This document shows, one piece after another, positions 51,902-60,188 of a stretch of DNA of 64,000 bases. The stretch covers positions 62,001 through 126,000 of the forward strand of contig CAVUMI010000004.1 of assembly GCA_963742585.1 (NCBI GenBank), read 5' to 3'. The DNA is from JACDEA01 sp963742585. Lineage in GTDB: Bacteria > Actinomycetota > Acidimicrobiia > Acidimicrobiales > JACDEA01. Each line of letters starts with the position of its first letter. Position 1 is the stretch's first letter. The notes under the pieces were generated by a model. It had not been told where the DNA came from. It worked only from the letters and a program-made list of their open reading frames with translations, and made no database searches. The position numbers and the translations under genes were made by a program.

Positions 51902-53607
51902 TCAGTTCGGGAAGCGGACCAGGCGGCCCGGGCGGGCACCGGTAGGCACACTGTCCTCGTAGGTGACTTGGCCAGCGAGGACTGTGGTTTTGTACCCGTC
52001 GACCTTCTGCACGAGGCGCCGGCCACCGGCCGGGAGATCGAACACCATCTCCGGTTCGTAGAGACGCATGCCTCGAGGTCGACGAGGTTGAGGTCGGCCC
52101 GCATCCCCACCTCGATGCGTGCCGCGGTCGGTGAAGCCATAGGTCCTGGCCGTCTTGCCGGTCTGAAGATGCACCGCTTGCTCGAGCGAGAGCCGCTCGC
52201 CGCGGCTGCGATCGCGCACCCAGTGCGTAAGCAGCGAGGTGGGGAAGCGACACGTCGCAGATGAGCCCGCAGTGGGCACCACCGTCGCTCAGTCCGACGA
52301 CGGCGCGGGGTGCGTCATCATCTCGCGGATCGCGTCGTGGTCGTAGTCGACGTAGGACGCCAGCGGCGCGAACAGCAGCGCCTTGCCCTCTCGCTCGAGC
52401 AACCAGTCGAGCACGACCTCCTGGGGCGTGCGGCCTTCGCGCTCGGCCGCGGCGGCCTCGACGCTGGTTTCTGGCGCCGGCTCGTAGTCAGGCGGGTCGC
52501 CGAGCGGGAACATCTGGCCCCAACGGCGTCATGAGCGTGGTGGCGATCGGGTTCTTGGTGCGCCGGCTCCTCGGCGAGCAGCGCGCGTTCGCACCTCCGG
52601 CTGGCGGAGCTTGGCGACCCGCTCGCCCAAGCGGCAGCTCGGCGATCTTGCGGTAGGTGGGGTGGGTGATGAACGGATGCAGCGACGACTGCAGGCCGAA
52701 CAGCATCCCGGTCGGGCGCACCGACACCTGCGGCACGAGGTCGATCCCGTCGGCGGCGTACCGCATCGGCGTGCGCCAGCGCGTCGCTGGTACACCGTCG
52801 GGCGCGTACGGCGCCTGCGCGAGCGCGTAGGTGACGGTGCCACCGGTGCGGCGCGCCAGCTCGACCATCAACTCCTGCTCGGCCGCGCCAGTGGCCTGAT
52901 CGGTGACGATCTGGAACACCCCGTGACCAGCCCGACCGAGCGCGTCGCCGATCGCGAGAAGTTCGTCGCCGGGAGCGGTGGTCCCCGGGATGAGACCGTG
53001 CTGCGAGCTGTGCAGGACGGTGCGCGAGGTCGATGAAGCCGCAGGCGCCGGCGCTCATGGCCGCCTCGGTGAGCTTGGCCATCTCGGCCACGTCGTCCAC
53101 GGTGGCATCGTCATGGGCGCGCTCGCCCATCACGTAGGCGCGCAGCGCGGCGTGCGGAACCTGGGCGGCGATGTCGACCGTGCGCGGCGTGGTGTCGAGT
53201 GCGTCGAGGTACTCGGCGAAGGACTCCCACTTCCAGTCGATGCCCTCGTGGAGCGCGGTGCCGGGGATGTCCTCGACACTCTCCATCAGCTCGATGAGGA
53301 AGTCCTGGCCATCGGGGCGCACGGGGGCGAAGCCCACACCGCAGTTCCCCATCACGACGGTGGTCACGCCGTGCCAGCTCGACGGGGTCATGTCGGGATC
53401 CCACGTGGCTTGGCCGTCGTAGTGGGTGTGGATGTCGACCCACCCCGGCATCAGGATGAGGCCGTCGCCGTCGATCTCTCGACGCCCGCCCTCGGCGACG
53501 TCGCCCACTTCGGTGATGAACTCGCCGTCGACGGCGACATCGGCCGAACGAGCAGGCCCCCCGGTGCCGTCGACGACCGTGGCCCCCCGAATAACGAGAT
53601 CGTGCAT
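51902..53607 (-). CDS. D-aminoacylase/amidohydrolase family protein, copy B, heavily frameshifted
   Basis: ATG 53607: MHDLVIRGATVVDGTGGPAR, metal site PGWVDIHTHYDGQATWDPDM, VTTVVMGNCGVGFAPVRP. Shifts near 53030, 52920, 52620, 52520, 52300 and 52120 separate HGVFQIVTDQATGAAEQELM, GIDLVPQVSVRPTGMLFGLQ, LGDPPDYEPAPETSVEAAAA, LSDGGAHCGLICDVSLPTS and the C-terminal KVDGYKTTVLAGQVTYEDSV. About 568 residues when joined, the same as copy A, which it closely resembles. The density of shifts is the highest in the window. Confidence 0.8.
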
Positions 53608-53646
53608 AACGGACAGCCTACGGCCAGACGGATCTGCCAAGGTCCC

Positions 53647-53712
53647 GTAGGCGACTGCCGGCAGCGGGGTTGGGGTCCCCGCTGCATTCGCGGCGGGCGG
53701 AGCAGCCGCCAG
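53647..53712. repeat. 66-67 bp hairpin-rich repeat, copy B (inverted relative to copy A)
   Basis: Contains GCAGCGGGG-TTGGGGT-CCCCGCTGC, a perfect stem, and GGCGGGCGGAGCAGCCGCC. It begins five bases after the anti-sigma stop on the leftward strand and ends about 40 bases before the amidohydrolase start. Copy A, in the opposite orientation 2.8 kb away, also lies five bases after a leftward stop. Confidence 0.7.
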
Positions 53713-53716
53713 AGGC

Positions 53717-53956
53717 TCAGCCGACCTTCCAGGCGCGGTAGACGTCGAGAAGGCCGGCGCGGGCCGTCGGGCTGAGTTCGTCGGGCTCGACGCGTCCGGC
53801 GGCCTCGATGATCGCTTGGATCTGCTTGAGGTATTCGGTGCAGTGCGGGCAGGCGGCGAGGTGCGCCTCGTAGCGGCGCCGCGCCCGCCGGCTCAGCTTG
53901 CCCTCGAGGTAGTCGGTGGCCACCTCTACCGCTTCGCGACAGACCATCGCGCTCAT
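53717..53956 (-). CDS. zf-HC2 anti-sigma factor
   Basis: ATG 53956 overlaps the sigma-factor stop. 79 residues: MSAMVCREAVEVATDYLEGK LSRRARRRYEAHLAACPHCT EYLKQIQAIIEAAGRV. The C...HxxxCxxC zinc site (HLAACPHC) defines the ZAS/zf-HC2 domain that clamps ECF sigma factors and responds to redox. No membrane helix, so a cytoplasmic anti-sigma. Intact. Confidence 0.9.
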   Translation of the reverse strand: MSAMVCREAVEVATDYLEGKLSRRARRRYEAHLAACPHCTEYLKQIQAIIEAAGRVEPDELSPTARAGLLDVYRAWKVG

Positions 53957-54525
53957 GACGCAGCCACTTCGCGCTCCAAAGCCGTACGAACCTTCGATCT
54001 GGCCCGGTGCAGCAACACGCGCTGGTTGCCTTCGCTGATGTGCAGGAGCTGGCACACCGCGCCGGCGTCGAGGCCCTCGACGTCGCGCAGCGTGATCACC
54101 TGCTGCTGCGCTTCCGGAAGCTCGTCGATCGCGGCGCGGACACGCGGCGCCAACGCGGCCGCGTCGAGCCGCTCGTCCACGGCGTCGGTCCACGCCGGTG
54201 GAGGCTCGACCCAGCCGCCGTCGGGTCCGAAGCGATCGGGGTCGACGGAGGGGCCGGCCCGACGCGCCTTGTATGCAGTGGTCCGGGCCCGGTTGGCGAG
54301 GATGGCGAACAGCCAGGTGCGGAACGAGGACCTCCCCTCGAAACGCTCAAGGCCGCGGAGTACTGCGAGCCAGGTGTCCTGGGCGACGTCCTCGGCCTCG
54401 ACCCGGTTGCGGACGAAGGTCGTGGCGACGCGCACCAGCGTCATGTGGTGTCGCTCGACCAGCGCCTCGAACGCGCTCGCGTCCCCGCCGCGCGCCTGTG
54501 CCAGCAGCTCGCCGTCGGTGACCAC
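53953..54525 (-). CDS. ECF-type RNA polymerase sigma factor
   Basis: Intact, 190 residues, GTG start. Region 2: FEALVERHHMTLVRVATTFV, VEAEDVAQDTWLAVLRGLER, RSSFRTWLFAILANRARTTA. Region 4: RVRAAIDELPEAQQQVITLR DVEGLDAGAVCQLLHISEGN QRVLLHRARSKVR. Paired with the zf-HC2 anti-sigma by a 4-base overlap. Its own promoter is not evident in the 9 bases before the TPP enzyme gene, so it may be read from upstream of that gene. Confidence 0.93.
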   Translation of the reverse strand: MVTDGELLAQARGGDASAFEALVERHHMTLVRVATTFVRNRVEAEDVAQDTWLAVLRGLERFEGRSSFRTWLFAILANRARTTAYKARRAGPSVDPDRFGPDGGWVEPPPAWTDAVDERLDAAALAPRVRAAIDELPEAQQQVITLRDVEGLDAGAVCQLLHISEGNQRVLLHRARSKVRTALEREVAAS

Positions 54526-54534
54526 GACAGGAGG

Positions 54535-56484
54535 TTAGACATCGCGGGCCGATGTGATGACCTCTACCAGCGTGGGCCCGTCCGACACCGCCATCGCTGC
54601 CGTCAAGGTGTCGCGAAGATTGGCGGCGGACTCGACTCGGAAACCACGAGCGCCGCAGATGCGCGCGTACTCGGAAAAGTCAGGGTTGTGCAGCGCGGTT
54701 TGCCACACGGGTCTCAGCGCGCCCACCTGTTCACGGGTGATCTTGCCCAGCTCGCTGTTGTTCAGCAACACATGGGTGATCGGCATCTTGTGAGCCACCG
54801 CAGTGGTCAGCTCGGCCATGTATTGCCCGAAGCCCCCGTCGCCGCTGATCGAGACCACCTTGCGGTGCGGGCGGTCCTGCCGGGTGGCCGCCCACACGCC
54901 CATTGCCGCTGGGAAACCGAAGCCGATCGATCCCAGGTAGCCCGACATCACAACGCTCTGGCCGGATTTGCACTCGAAGTACCGGCCGAAGGAGTAGGTG
55001 TTGTTGCCCACGTCGACGGCGATGGCGGCGTCCTCGGGCGTGACCTCCCCCAGCGCGGCGAACACCGCGGCGGCGTGCATTCGCCCGCGGCCGTCGGTCA
55101 TCGTTGCCCGCTCGGCCTTCTCGGCCCGCCAGCGCGCCCACTGCTTCGCGACCGACTCGCGCTGCGCTGGTCGATCGGCCGCGGGAACGGCGTCGCGCAG
55201 CAGGGCGACCGTCCGCCCGATGTCGCCCAGTAAAGGCACGTGGACCGGATGGAACTTGCCCAGCATCATGCGGTCGATGTCGACCTGGATCGTCGGCACG
55301 TATCCGGCGATCCCGGTGTGCTCCGAGAACGACGCGCCGAGTACGAGCAGGCAATCGGCCTTGCCCATGTGGATGGATGCGACAGGAATGCCGCTGCGCC
55401 CCAACACGCCGCAGGCCAGCGGATGTGCATCAGGTATGAGTCCCTTGGCCTTGAACGTGGTGACCACCGGCGCGTCGATGTGTTCGGCCAGCGCCACGAC
55501 GTCGTCGCGAAACGCACGCGCGCCGTGGCCGAGGATCACCACGGGACGCTCGGCAGAGCGGAGCATCTCCACGGCGCGCGCCAACTCCTCCTGCGGCGGC
55601 GCGACCTCGGCTGCGGCCACGCGCCCCAACCGCGGATGGGCTGGCGGCGCCTCCAACCCGGGAAACTCCTGGACGTCGTCGGGGAAGATGAGGTGGGCGA
55701 CGTCCCGTTGGACTATCGCGTGCTTCATCGCCAGCGCGGCGAGCTCGGTCGCGTTGTCCGGCACCAGCACGGTCTGACTCCACTCGGCCACCGCGCTAAA
55801 CGCCGCGGCCAGCGGTACCTCCTGGAACGTGCCCGGGCCCAACACCTGGCTCTTCACTTGACCGGTGAGCGCGACGATCGGCACCCGATCGACTTTGGCG
55901 TCCCAGAGGCCGGTGAGCAGGTTGGTCGCGCCGGGTCCGGCAATGGTGAGACAGGCCGCCGGCCGGCCACTGATCTTGGCGTAGCCACTGGCCGCGAACG
56001 CGGCGGCGCCCTCGTGGCGGATTCCGATGTAGTTGAGGCGGCCGTCGGCCTCGGCCTTTCGCAGGGCGTCGGCCAGGCCGAGGTTGGAGTGGCCGACCAT
56101 CCCGAAGACCGTGTCCAGGCCCCACTCACACAACACGTCGACCATCTGGTCCATTAGCGACGTGCGGTCCTCGTACACGGGCAGCTCGACATAAACCCCG
56201 TCGGCGCGCTCCTCGACGGGATAACACGTGGCGGCGTCCTTGAACCCGGGCGGCGGTTGACCGGTCGCGGGGTCGTACTCGTACGCGTGCCACGGACAGA
56301 TCACGAATCCGTCGGCGATCTGGCCGTCACCCAGCGGGCCACCCTGATGCGGGCAGTGGTTGTCGAGCGCGCCGTACCCGGCCGCGGTGCGGGTGAGGCA
56401 CACCGCCCGCCCGTTGGCGATCACCGTCGTCACCCGATCCACCTCAAGGCCGCCGGGATCGACCTTCACCCATTCCGATTGCAC
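54535..56484 (-). CDS. Rieske ferredoxin domain fused to a thiamine-pyrophosphate enzyme
   Basis: One intact frame of 649 residues from GTG 56484. Residues 5-103 are a Rieske domain: C44-P-H46 in NHCPHQGGPLGDGQ and C63-PW-H66 in FVICPWHAYEYDP bind a 2Fe-2S cluster. From about residue 110 a TPP enzyme of the acetolactate-synthase/pyruvate-oxidase type follows: VFGMVGHSNLGLADALRKAE, activating E158 in GIRHEGAAAFAASGYAKISG, VNLL-type PYR domain, and the TPP/Mg loop SISGDGGFGQYMAEL...LLNN. An internal ATG at residue 111 lies in TAATG, so two coupled genes joined by an indel is the alternative. Confidence 0.85.
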   Translation of the reverse strand: MQSEWVKVDPGGLEVDRVTTVIANGRAVCLTRTAAGYGALDNHCPHQGGPLGDGQIADGFVICPWHAYEYDPATGQPPPGFKDAATCYPVEERADGVYVELPVYEDRTSLMDQMVDVLCEWGLDTVFGMVGHSNLGLADALRKAEADGRLNYIGIRHEGAAAFAASGYAKISGRPAACLTIAGPGATNLLTGLWDAKVDRVPIVALTGQVKSQVLGPGTFQEVPLAAAFSAVAEWSQTVLVPDNATELAALAMKHAIVQRDVAHLIFPDDVQEFPGLEAPPAHPRLGRVAAAEVAPPQEELARAVEMLRSAERPVVILGHGARAFRDDVVALAEHIDAPVVTTFKAKGLIPDAHPLACGVLGRSGIPVASIHMGKADCLLVLGASFSEHTGIAGYVPTIQVDIDRMMLGKFHPVHVPLLGDIGRTVALLRDAVPAADRPAQRESVAKQWARWRAEKAERATMTDGRGRMHAAAVFAALGEVTPEDAAIAVDVGNNTYSFGRYFECKSGQSVVMSGYLGSIGFGFPAAMGVWAATRQDRPHRKVVSISGDGGFGQYMAELTTAVAHKMPITHVLLNNSELGKITREQVGALRPVWQTALHNPDFSEYARICGARGFRVESAANLRDTLTAAMAVSDGPTLVEVITSARDV

Positions 56485-57387
56485 AGCAACTCCTTTCCGC
56501 GGCGCAAGAACGCCAGACCGTCGGCGCCCGCCCGCAACTCGGCGTAGCTGAGCGACGCGCCGAAAGGCTCATTCCAGAACACGTCGCCGGCGCGCGCTTC
56601 CCATGGCCCCACATAGAGGTACGGCTCGGGATGGGTGTCATCACCGGGCGAGCCGCCGTAGTTCGGCGCGCGCGCCACCGGGACCGAGATCAAGCGCCAG
56701 GTCAAAGTGCTCGGGCCACAGCTGCACACGCGCAGGCGCGTCTTCGTCAGTTGCGTCGGACCGCACCTGCTCGAGAACGGATGCGCAGAATCCGTACCAG
56801 TCGCCCAGCGCCCGCGCCGCGAACTGGTCTACTGCGAGCGGATCACGCGCTCGCGAGTCGGTAGTGGGCGTGTACACGCCGGTTCGCGACTCGAGGTCGA
56901 CGCCGGCGAGTTCGGCCGCGGCGACCAGCGTGGTGATCTCGTGGCGGGCGTCGTCGACGACCAGCGAGTCGTCTTCGACACGCACTTGATGGCTCTCGCC
57001 GAAGAAGGGGGTGCCGAAGCCGTGGTACGTGAAACGCAGCCCGACCTTGCCGTTGGCCTGGAAGCGGGCGGGTGCCACGACGTGCTCCGCCAGTGTGTGC
57101 AACGCGAGGCGAGTCGCACCAAACGCCGCTGGCAGTTCGGCGAGCGCGGGCCGCGGCACCAGCCAACGATCCCAACACCACAGCAGGAGGTCCCGATCAC
57201 CCTCGGCCGCGCAGATTTCGGCCCAGCTCTTGGCACCAGGCCGCTCAACAGGCAGCACGTCGCCACCCTCGAGGGGATCGTCGGCGAACCAGGGCGGTTC
57301 GTTCACCGATGGGGGTGACGGCTCGAGGACCCGGACGTCGTAGCGACCGCCGACACGGTCGCGCGCCTCTTCTCGCGCGTTCCTCAC
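56466..57387 (-). CDS. Conserved hypothetical protein (about 307 aa), one frameshift
   Basis: YDVRVLEPSPPSVNEPPWFA DDPLEGGDVLP, LLLWCWDRWLVPRPALAELP, RFTYHGFGTPFFGESHQVRV, VYTPTTDSRARDPLAVDQFA and LWPEHFDLALDLGPGGARAE. A shift near 56690 leads to ARAPNYGGSPGDDTHPEPYL YVGPW. The LWPEHFD, NYGGSPGD and HPEPYLYVGPW blocks look strongly conserved and might form a metal or acidic active site. I do not know the family. Overlaps the Rieske-TPP start by 19 bases, so likely co-expressed. Confidence 0.6.
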
Positions 57388-57431
57388 GTCGCGTGGTCTA
57401 GCGGACGATGTCCGTCGTTACAGCGTGAGGG

Positions 57432-57833
57432 CTAAGCGGCGCGCCGTTCGGCCGCCGCCGCCCGCACGCGCTCGCCGACCGTCGGGACGGCGTCGAGCAG
57501 GCTGGCGAACTCGCGGCGGTTCTGCACCAGGACACGCACGTCGGTCACGGCGCGGACCGTGGCATTGCGGGGGCCGTCGCCGATAAGGGCCACTTCGCCG
57601 ACGAAATCGCCACGCTGCAGACGGGCTACTTCGAGACCGTGACGGCTCACCGTGAGCTGCCCGTCAGCTATCACGAAGAACTCACGGCCGACGCCGCCCT
57701 CGGCGATCAGATCCGTGCCCGCAGGCAGGGCGATTTCCGTAAAGAGGCGGTCGACGGCAGCCAGCTGCGCGGAGCGCAGCCCGTCGAAGAGTTCTACGTC
57801 GTTGAGCCGGGACCAGGGTTGGTGACGGAGCAT
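57432..57833 (-). CDS. Cyclic-nucleotide-binding domain protein
   Basis: Intact, 133 residues from ATG 57833. NDVELFDGLRSAQLAAVDRL FTEIALPAGTDLIAEGGVGR EFFVIADGQLTVS and GDFVGEVALIGDGPRNATVR AVTDVRVLV form the cNMP-binding beta-barrel with the phosphate-cassette GExALIGDGPRNAT. There is no DNA-binding HTH, so it is a stand-alone sensor domain rather than a CRP factor. Common in actinobacteria. Confidence 0.85.
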   Translation of the reverse strand: MLRHQPWSRLNDVELFDGLRSAQLAAVDRLFTEIALPAGTDLIAEGGVGREFFVIADGQLTVSRHGLEVARLQRGDFVGEVALIGDGPRNATVRAVTDVRVLVQNRREFASLLDAVPTVGERVRAAAAERRAA

Positions 57834-57918
57834 GGCGCCTCCTAATCGGGGTGCTTGCAAAGATTAGCACATGCATAGCAACCGCGAGCGGAGGCGCGGC
57901 ATTCCCGGCTCCTCGCGC

Positions 57919-58494
57919 CTATTGCTTGATGGCTTCGACGGCCAGCTCGAGACGGATCTTCTTGCCCACCACGACGCCGCCGGTCTCAATCGCGACGTTC
58001 CAGGTAAGGCCCCAGTCCTCACGGTTGACCTCGGTCGAGGCCGAGAAGCCGATGCGGTTGTCACCAAACGGCGTGACCGTGGCGCCTTCGAACTCGACAT
58101 CGAGAACCACCGGCCGGGTGACGTCGCGAACGGTGAGGTCGCCGGTCATCTTCCAGTTCTCGCCGCCGGCATGCTCGACGCTGGTGCTTTTGAAGGCGAT
58201 GGTCGGATAGGTCTCGGCGTCGAAGAAGTCGGCACTCCGCAGGTGTTCGTCGCGGGCCGCTTCGCCGCTGTTGAGGCTGGCCACGGCGATGCTGACGTCG
58301 ACCGAGGAATCCTCGGGATTCGCGGCGATCGAGACCGTGCCGCTGACGTCACCAAATCCGCCCCTGACCTTGGAGATCATGAGGTGGCGGGCGACGAACT
58401 CGACGGCACTGTGGCTCGGGTCAAGTTTGTAACTGCCAGCTTCGGGAATCGCGTTCCCGTTGTAGCTGCGGACGAGGTCGTTGGTGATAGTCAT
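57919..58494 (-). CDS. YceI family protein
   Basis: Intact, 191 residues. GSYKLDPSHSAVEFVARHLM ISKVRGGFGDVSGTVSI and SGEAARDEHLRSADFFDAET YPTIAFKSTSV, then MTGDLTVRDVTRPVVLDVEF EG, the lipocalin-like YceI barrel. No signal peptide, so a cytosolic ligand-binding member. Divergent from a MarR regulator across 36 bases, an arrangement that suggests MarR control. Confidence 0.92.
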   Translation of the reverse strand: MTITNDLVRSYNGNAIPEAGSYKLDPSHSAVEFVARHLMISKVRGGFGDVSGTVSIAANPEDSSVDVSIAVASLNSGEAARDEHLRSADFFDAETYPTIAFKSTSVEHAGGENWKMTGDLTVRDVTRPVVLDVEFEGATVTPFGDNRIGFSASTEVNREDWGLTWNVAIETGGVVVGKKIRLELAVEAIKQ

Positions 58495-58500
58495 GGACCA

Positions 58501-58520
58501 TACAAACGTTGTACAATCAA
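58501..58520. promoter_or_regulatory. Candidate MarR operator between MarR and YceI genes
   Basis: The 36-base gap contains TTGTACAA (58509-58516), a perfect palindrome inside TACAAACGTTGTACAATCAA. TACAAT (58512-58517) is also a good -10 for the rightward MarR gene, whose transcript would start at or a few bases before ATG 58531. A MarR dimer bound here would cover both promoters. Confidence 0.55.
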
Positions 58521-58530
58521 CTATATTCCC

Positions 58531-58980
58531 ATGACCGAACTCTCCGAACTCACCGAGCAGCAGCTCGCCGCCTGGACCGGCTTCCTGAAAGCCCAGCGCC
58601 GCGTCCTCGACCAACTCGAACGCGAACTGCGGGCCGAGCACGACATTTCGCTCAGCGAGTACGAGGTGCTGCTCCACCTCGGGCGGGCGCCCGCCAACCG
58701 GCTGCGCATGGGCGAACTCGCCGCCCGCGTCCTCGTGACCCCGAGCGGGCTCACCCGCCTGGCCGATCGCATGATCAAGGGCGGCCTCATCGCTCGTGAG
58801 TCCTGCCCGTCGGACCGCCGCGGGTACTTCCTCGCGCTCACACCATCGGGGCGCGCTCGCTTCAAGGCGGCGCGGCCCACCCACCTACGCGGCGTCCAGC
58901 AGCACTTCGTCCGCCACCTGGGAGCCGACGGCGCCGCGGTAGCCGCCGCCCTCGACCGCATCGCCAACCCCTCCACCTGA
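58531..58980 (+). CDS. MarR-family transcriptional regulator
   Basis: Intact, 149 residues. LDQLERELRAEHDISLSEYE VLLHLGRAPANRLRMGELAA RVLVTPSGLTRLADRMIKGG LIARESCPSDRRGYFLALTP contains the winged helix-turn-helix and the wing with the conserved DRR. C-terminal helix RGVQQHFVRHLGADGAAVAA ALDRIA closes the dimer interface. Divergent from YceI, probably its repressor and its own. Confidence 0.92.
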   Translation: MTELSELTEQQLAAWTGFLKAQRRVLDQLERELRAEHDISLSEYEVLLHLGRAPANRLRMGELAARVLVTPSGLTRLADRMIKGGLIARESCPSDRRGYFLALTPSGRARFKAARPTHLRGVQQHFVRHLGADGAAVAAALDRIANPST

Positions 58981-58991
58981 CCTCGGCGCGC

Positions 58992-60167
58992 CTCCAAGTT
59001 GCAGTTTTGGAACCAACGCTCTCCAAGTTCATGCCCGGGTGGCAAATGTCCGATTGTCGGAGCGGCTTTCCGAGACTTGGAGGCAGGCCGTTACATCCGG
59101 GCCAGCGCCAGGCCGCGCAGTGTCTCAGTGCAGACATAGCGATGCCGACGAGCCACGTCAGCGAATGTGAAGCGTCGCAAGCTGAAGCCGGTGTCTTCGA
59201 TCCGGTTCTGTCGATTGCGGTCGTACTGGAGTCCGGCGGGCGTGCCGTGGCTCTCGAAACCGTCTACCTCGGTGCCGAAACGCAACGGCGGGAAGCCGCA
59301 GTCGACATAGCCCATAAGCGTGCCTTCCTTGTCGTACACCGCCCACTGTCGTTGCGGCGTCGGGACGCCGCCTGCCCGGTAGACCTGGAGCAGCCGAGTC
59401 TCGATGTCGCTGCCCGTAGGTTTGGCGCCGATGGGTCGCCGGTCGAGGACGGCCCGCAGGGTTGGGCCACCATGGCGGGAGAAGACAAACAGGTTGGCGA
59501 AGTCCCGGAGGACGAGCTCGTCGACCAGATTCATGCGCAGCGCAGACTCGGCCACGCGCTCGACAATGTCGGCGTCGACCACCGCCCCGAGATCGGCGAG
59601 CGTCTGGCAAACCGATGTGACATACAGGCCGTTGATGTTGACGATCTGCAGATCGTCAAATCGCCGGCGCTGGTGCAGGTTCGCCGGCAAGCCGCGGGGT
59701 CGACTGCCGGCGTGCGGCACGATCCACTCAAGCGCGCGTTTGTCGATGGCGTCGAGCCCGTAGTAGGCCGCCGCGCCGCGGTATCCCAGAACTGCGTCAT
59801 CACCGACCGCTGATGCCTGGGCCTGCAGCGACTCGGCAGGCGTATCAGCAGCAACGTATTTGCCACGACCCACGCGGTGGATGACGCCAGCATCGGCCGC
59901 CCGCTTGAGCGTCCCGCGGTCGATGCCGATGTCTTTCGCCTCCGAAGTGCGGAGTACGCCTCGAGCCTCGCAAACGGCGAGGATCCGTCTTTCTGTTCGA
60001 GCATTCATGCCCGCCACTATGGCGAGGGGGTGCGCGTCGTCCTCCTCCTGGGTCCCGCGCTGGTGTAACGAACTGCCTCCAAGTTGGTGCCCGCGGGCGA
60101 TTGGTCCCTTGGTGAGGGGTCAATCGCGGGTTTTGGAGGGTGGGCGTCGCAAAAGTGAAACTTGGAG
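58992..60167. mobile_element. 1.18-kb element carrying the AbiEi/DUF559 gene
   Basis: The left end CTCCAAGTTGCAGTTTTG and right end CAAAAGTGAAACTTGGAG are inverted repeats matching at 16 of 18 positions. Each end continues into a subterminal hairpin bounded by CTCCAAG and CTTGGAG-type repeats (about 59019-59084 and 60075-60139). The MITE at 31368-31487 has the same outer ends and one such hairpin but no gene. The flanks share GCGC on the left and AC on the right with the MITE site. No transposase is present. Confidence 0.6.
59091..60017 (-). CDS. AbiEi-type wHTH antitoxin/DUF559-like nuclease-fold protein
   Basis: Intact, 308 residues. The N-terminal winged-helix domain MNARTERRILAVCEARGVLR TSEAKDIGIDRGTLKRAADA GVIHRVGRGKYVA resembles AbiEi antitoxins of type IV systems. 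A middle domain follows (AYYGLDAIDKRALEWIVPHA), then a Vsr/DUF559-like C-terminus: GSDIETRLLQVYRAGG (Glu), MGYVDCGFPPLRFGTEVDGF (Asp and ExD) and YDRNRQNRIEDTGFSLRRFT. No AbiEii toxin gene is adjacent. It fills the element 58992-60167, its stop lying just inside the left hairpin. Confidence 0.78.
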   Translation of the reverse strand: MAGMNARTERRILAVCEARGVLRTSEAKDIGIDRGTLKRAADAGVIHRVGRGKYVAADTPAESLQAQASAVGDDAVLGYRGAAAYYGLDAIDKRALEWIVPHAGSRPRGLPANLHQRRRFDDLQIVNINGLYVTSVCQTLADLGAVVDADIVERVAESALRMNLVDELVLRDFANLFVFSRHGGPTLRAVLDRRPIGAKPTGSDIETRLLQVYRAGGVPTPQRQWAVYDKEGTLMGYVDCGFPPLRFGTEVDGFESHGTPAGLQYDRNRQNRIEDTGFSLRRFTFADVARRHRYVCTETLRGLALARM

Positions 60168-60188
60168 ACACGGCGTAACGTGCGCTCC

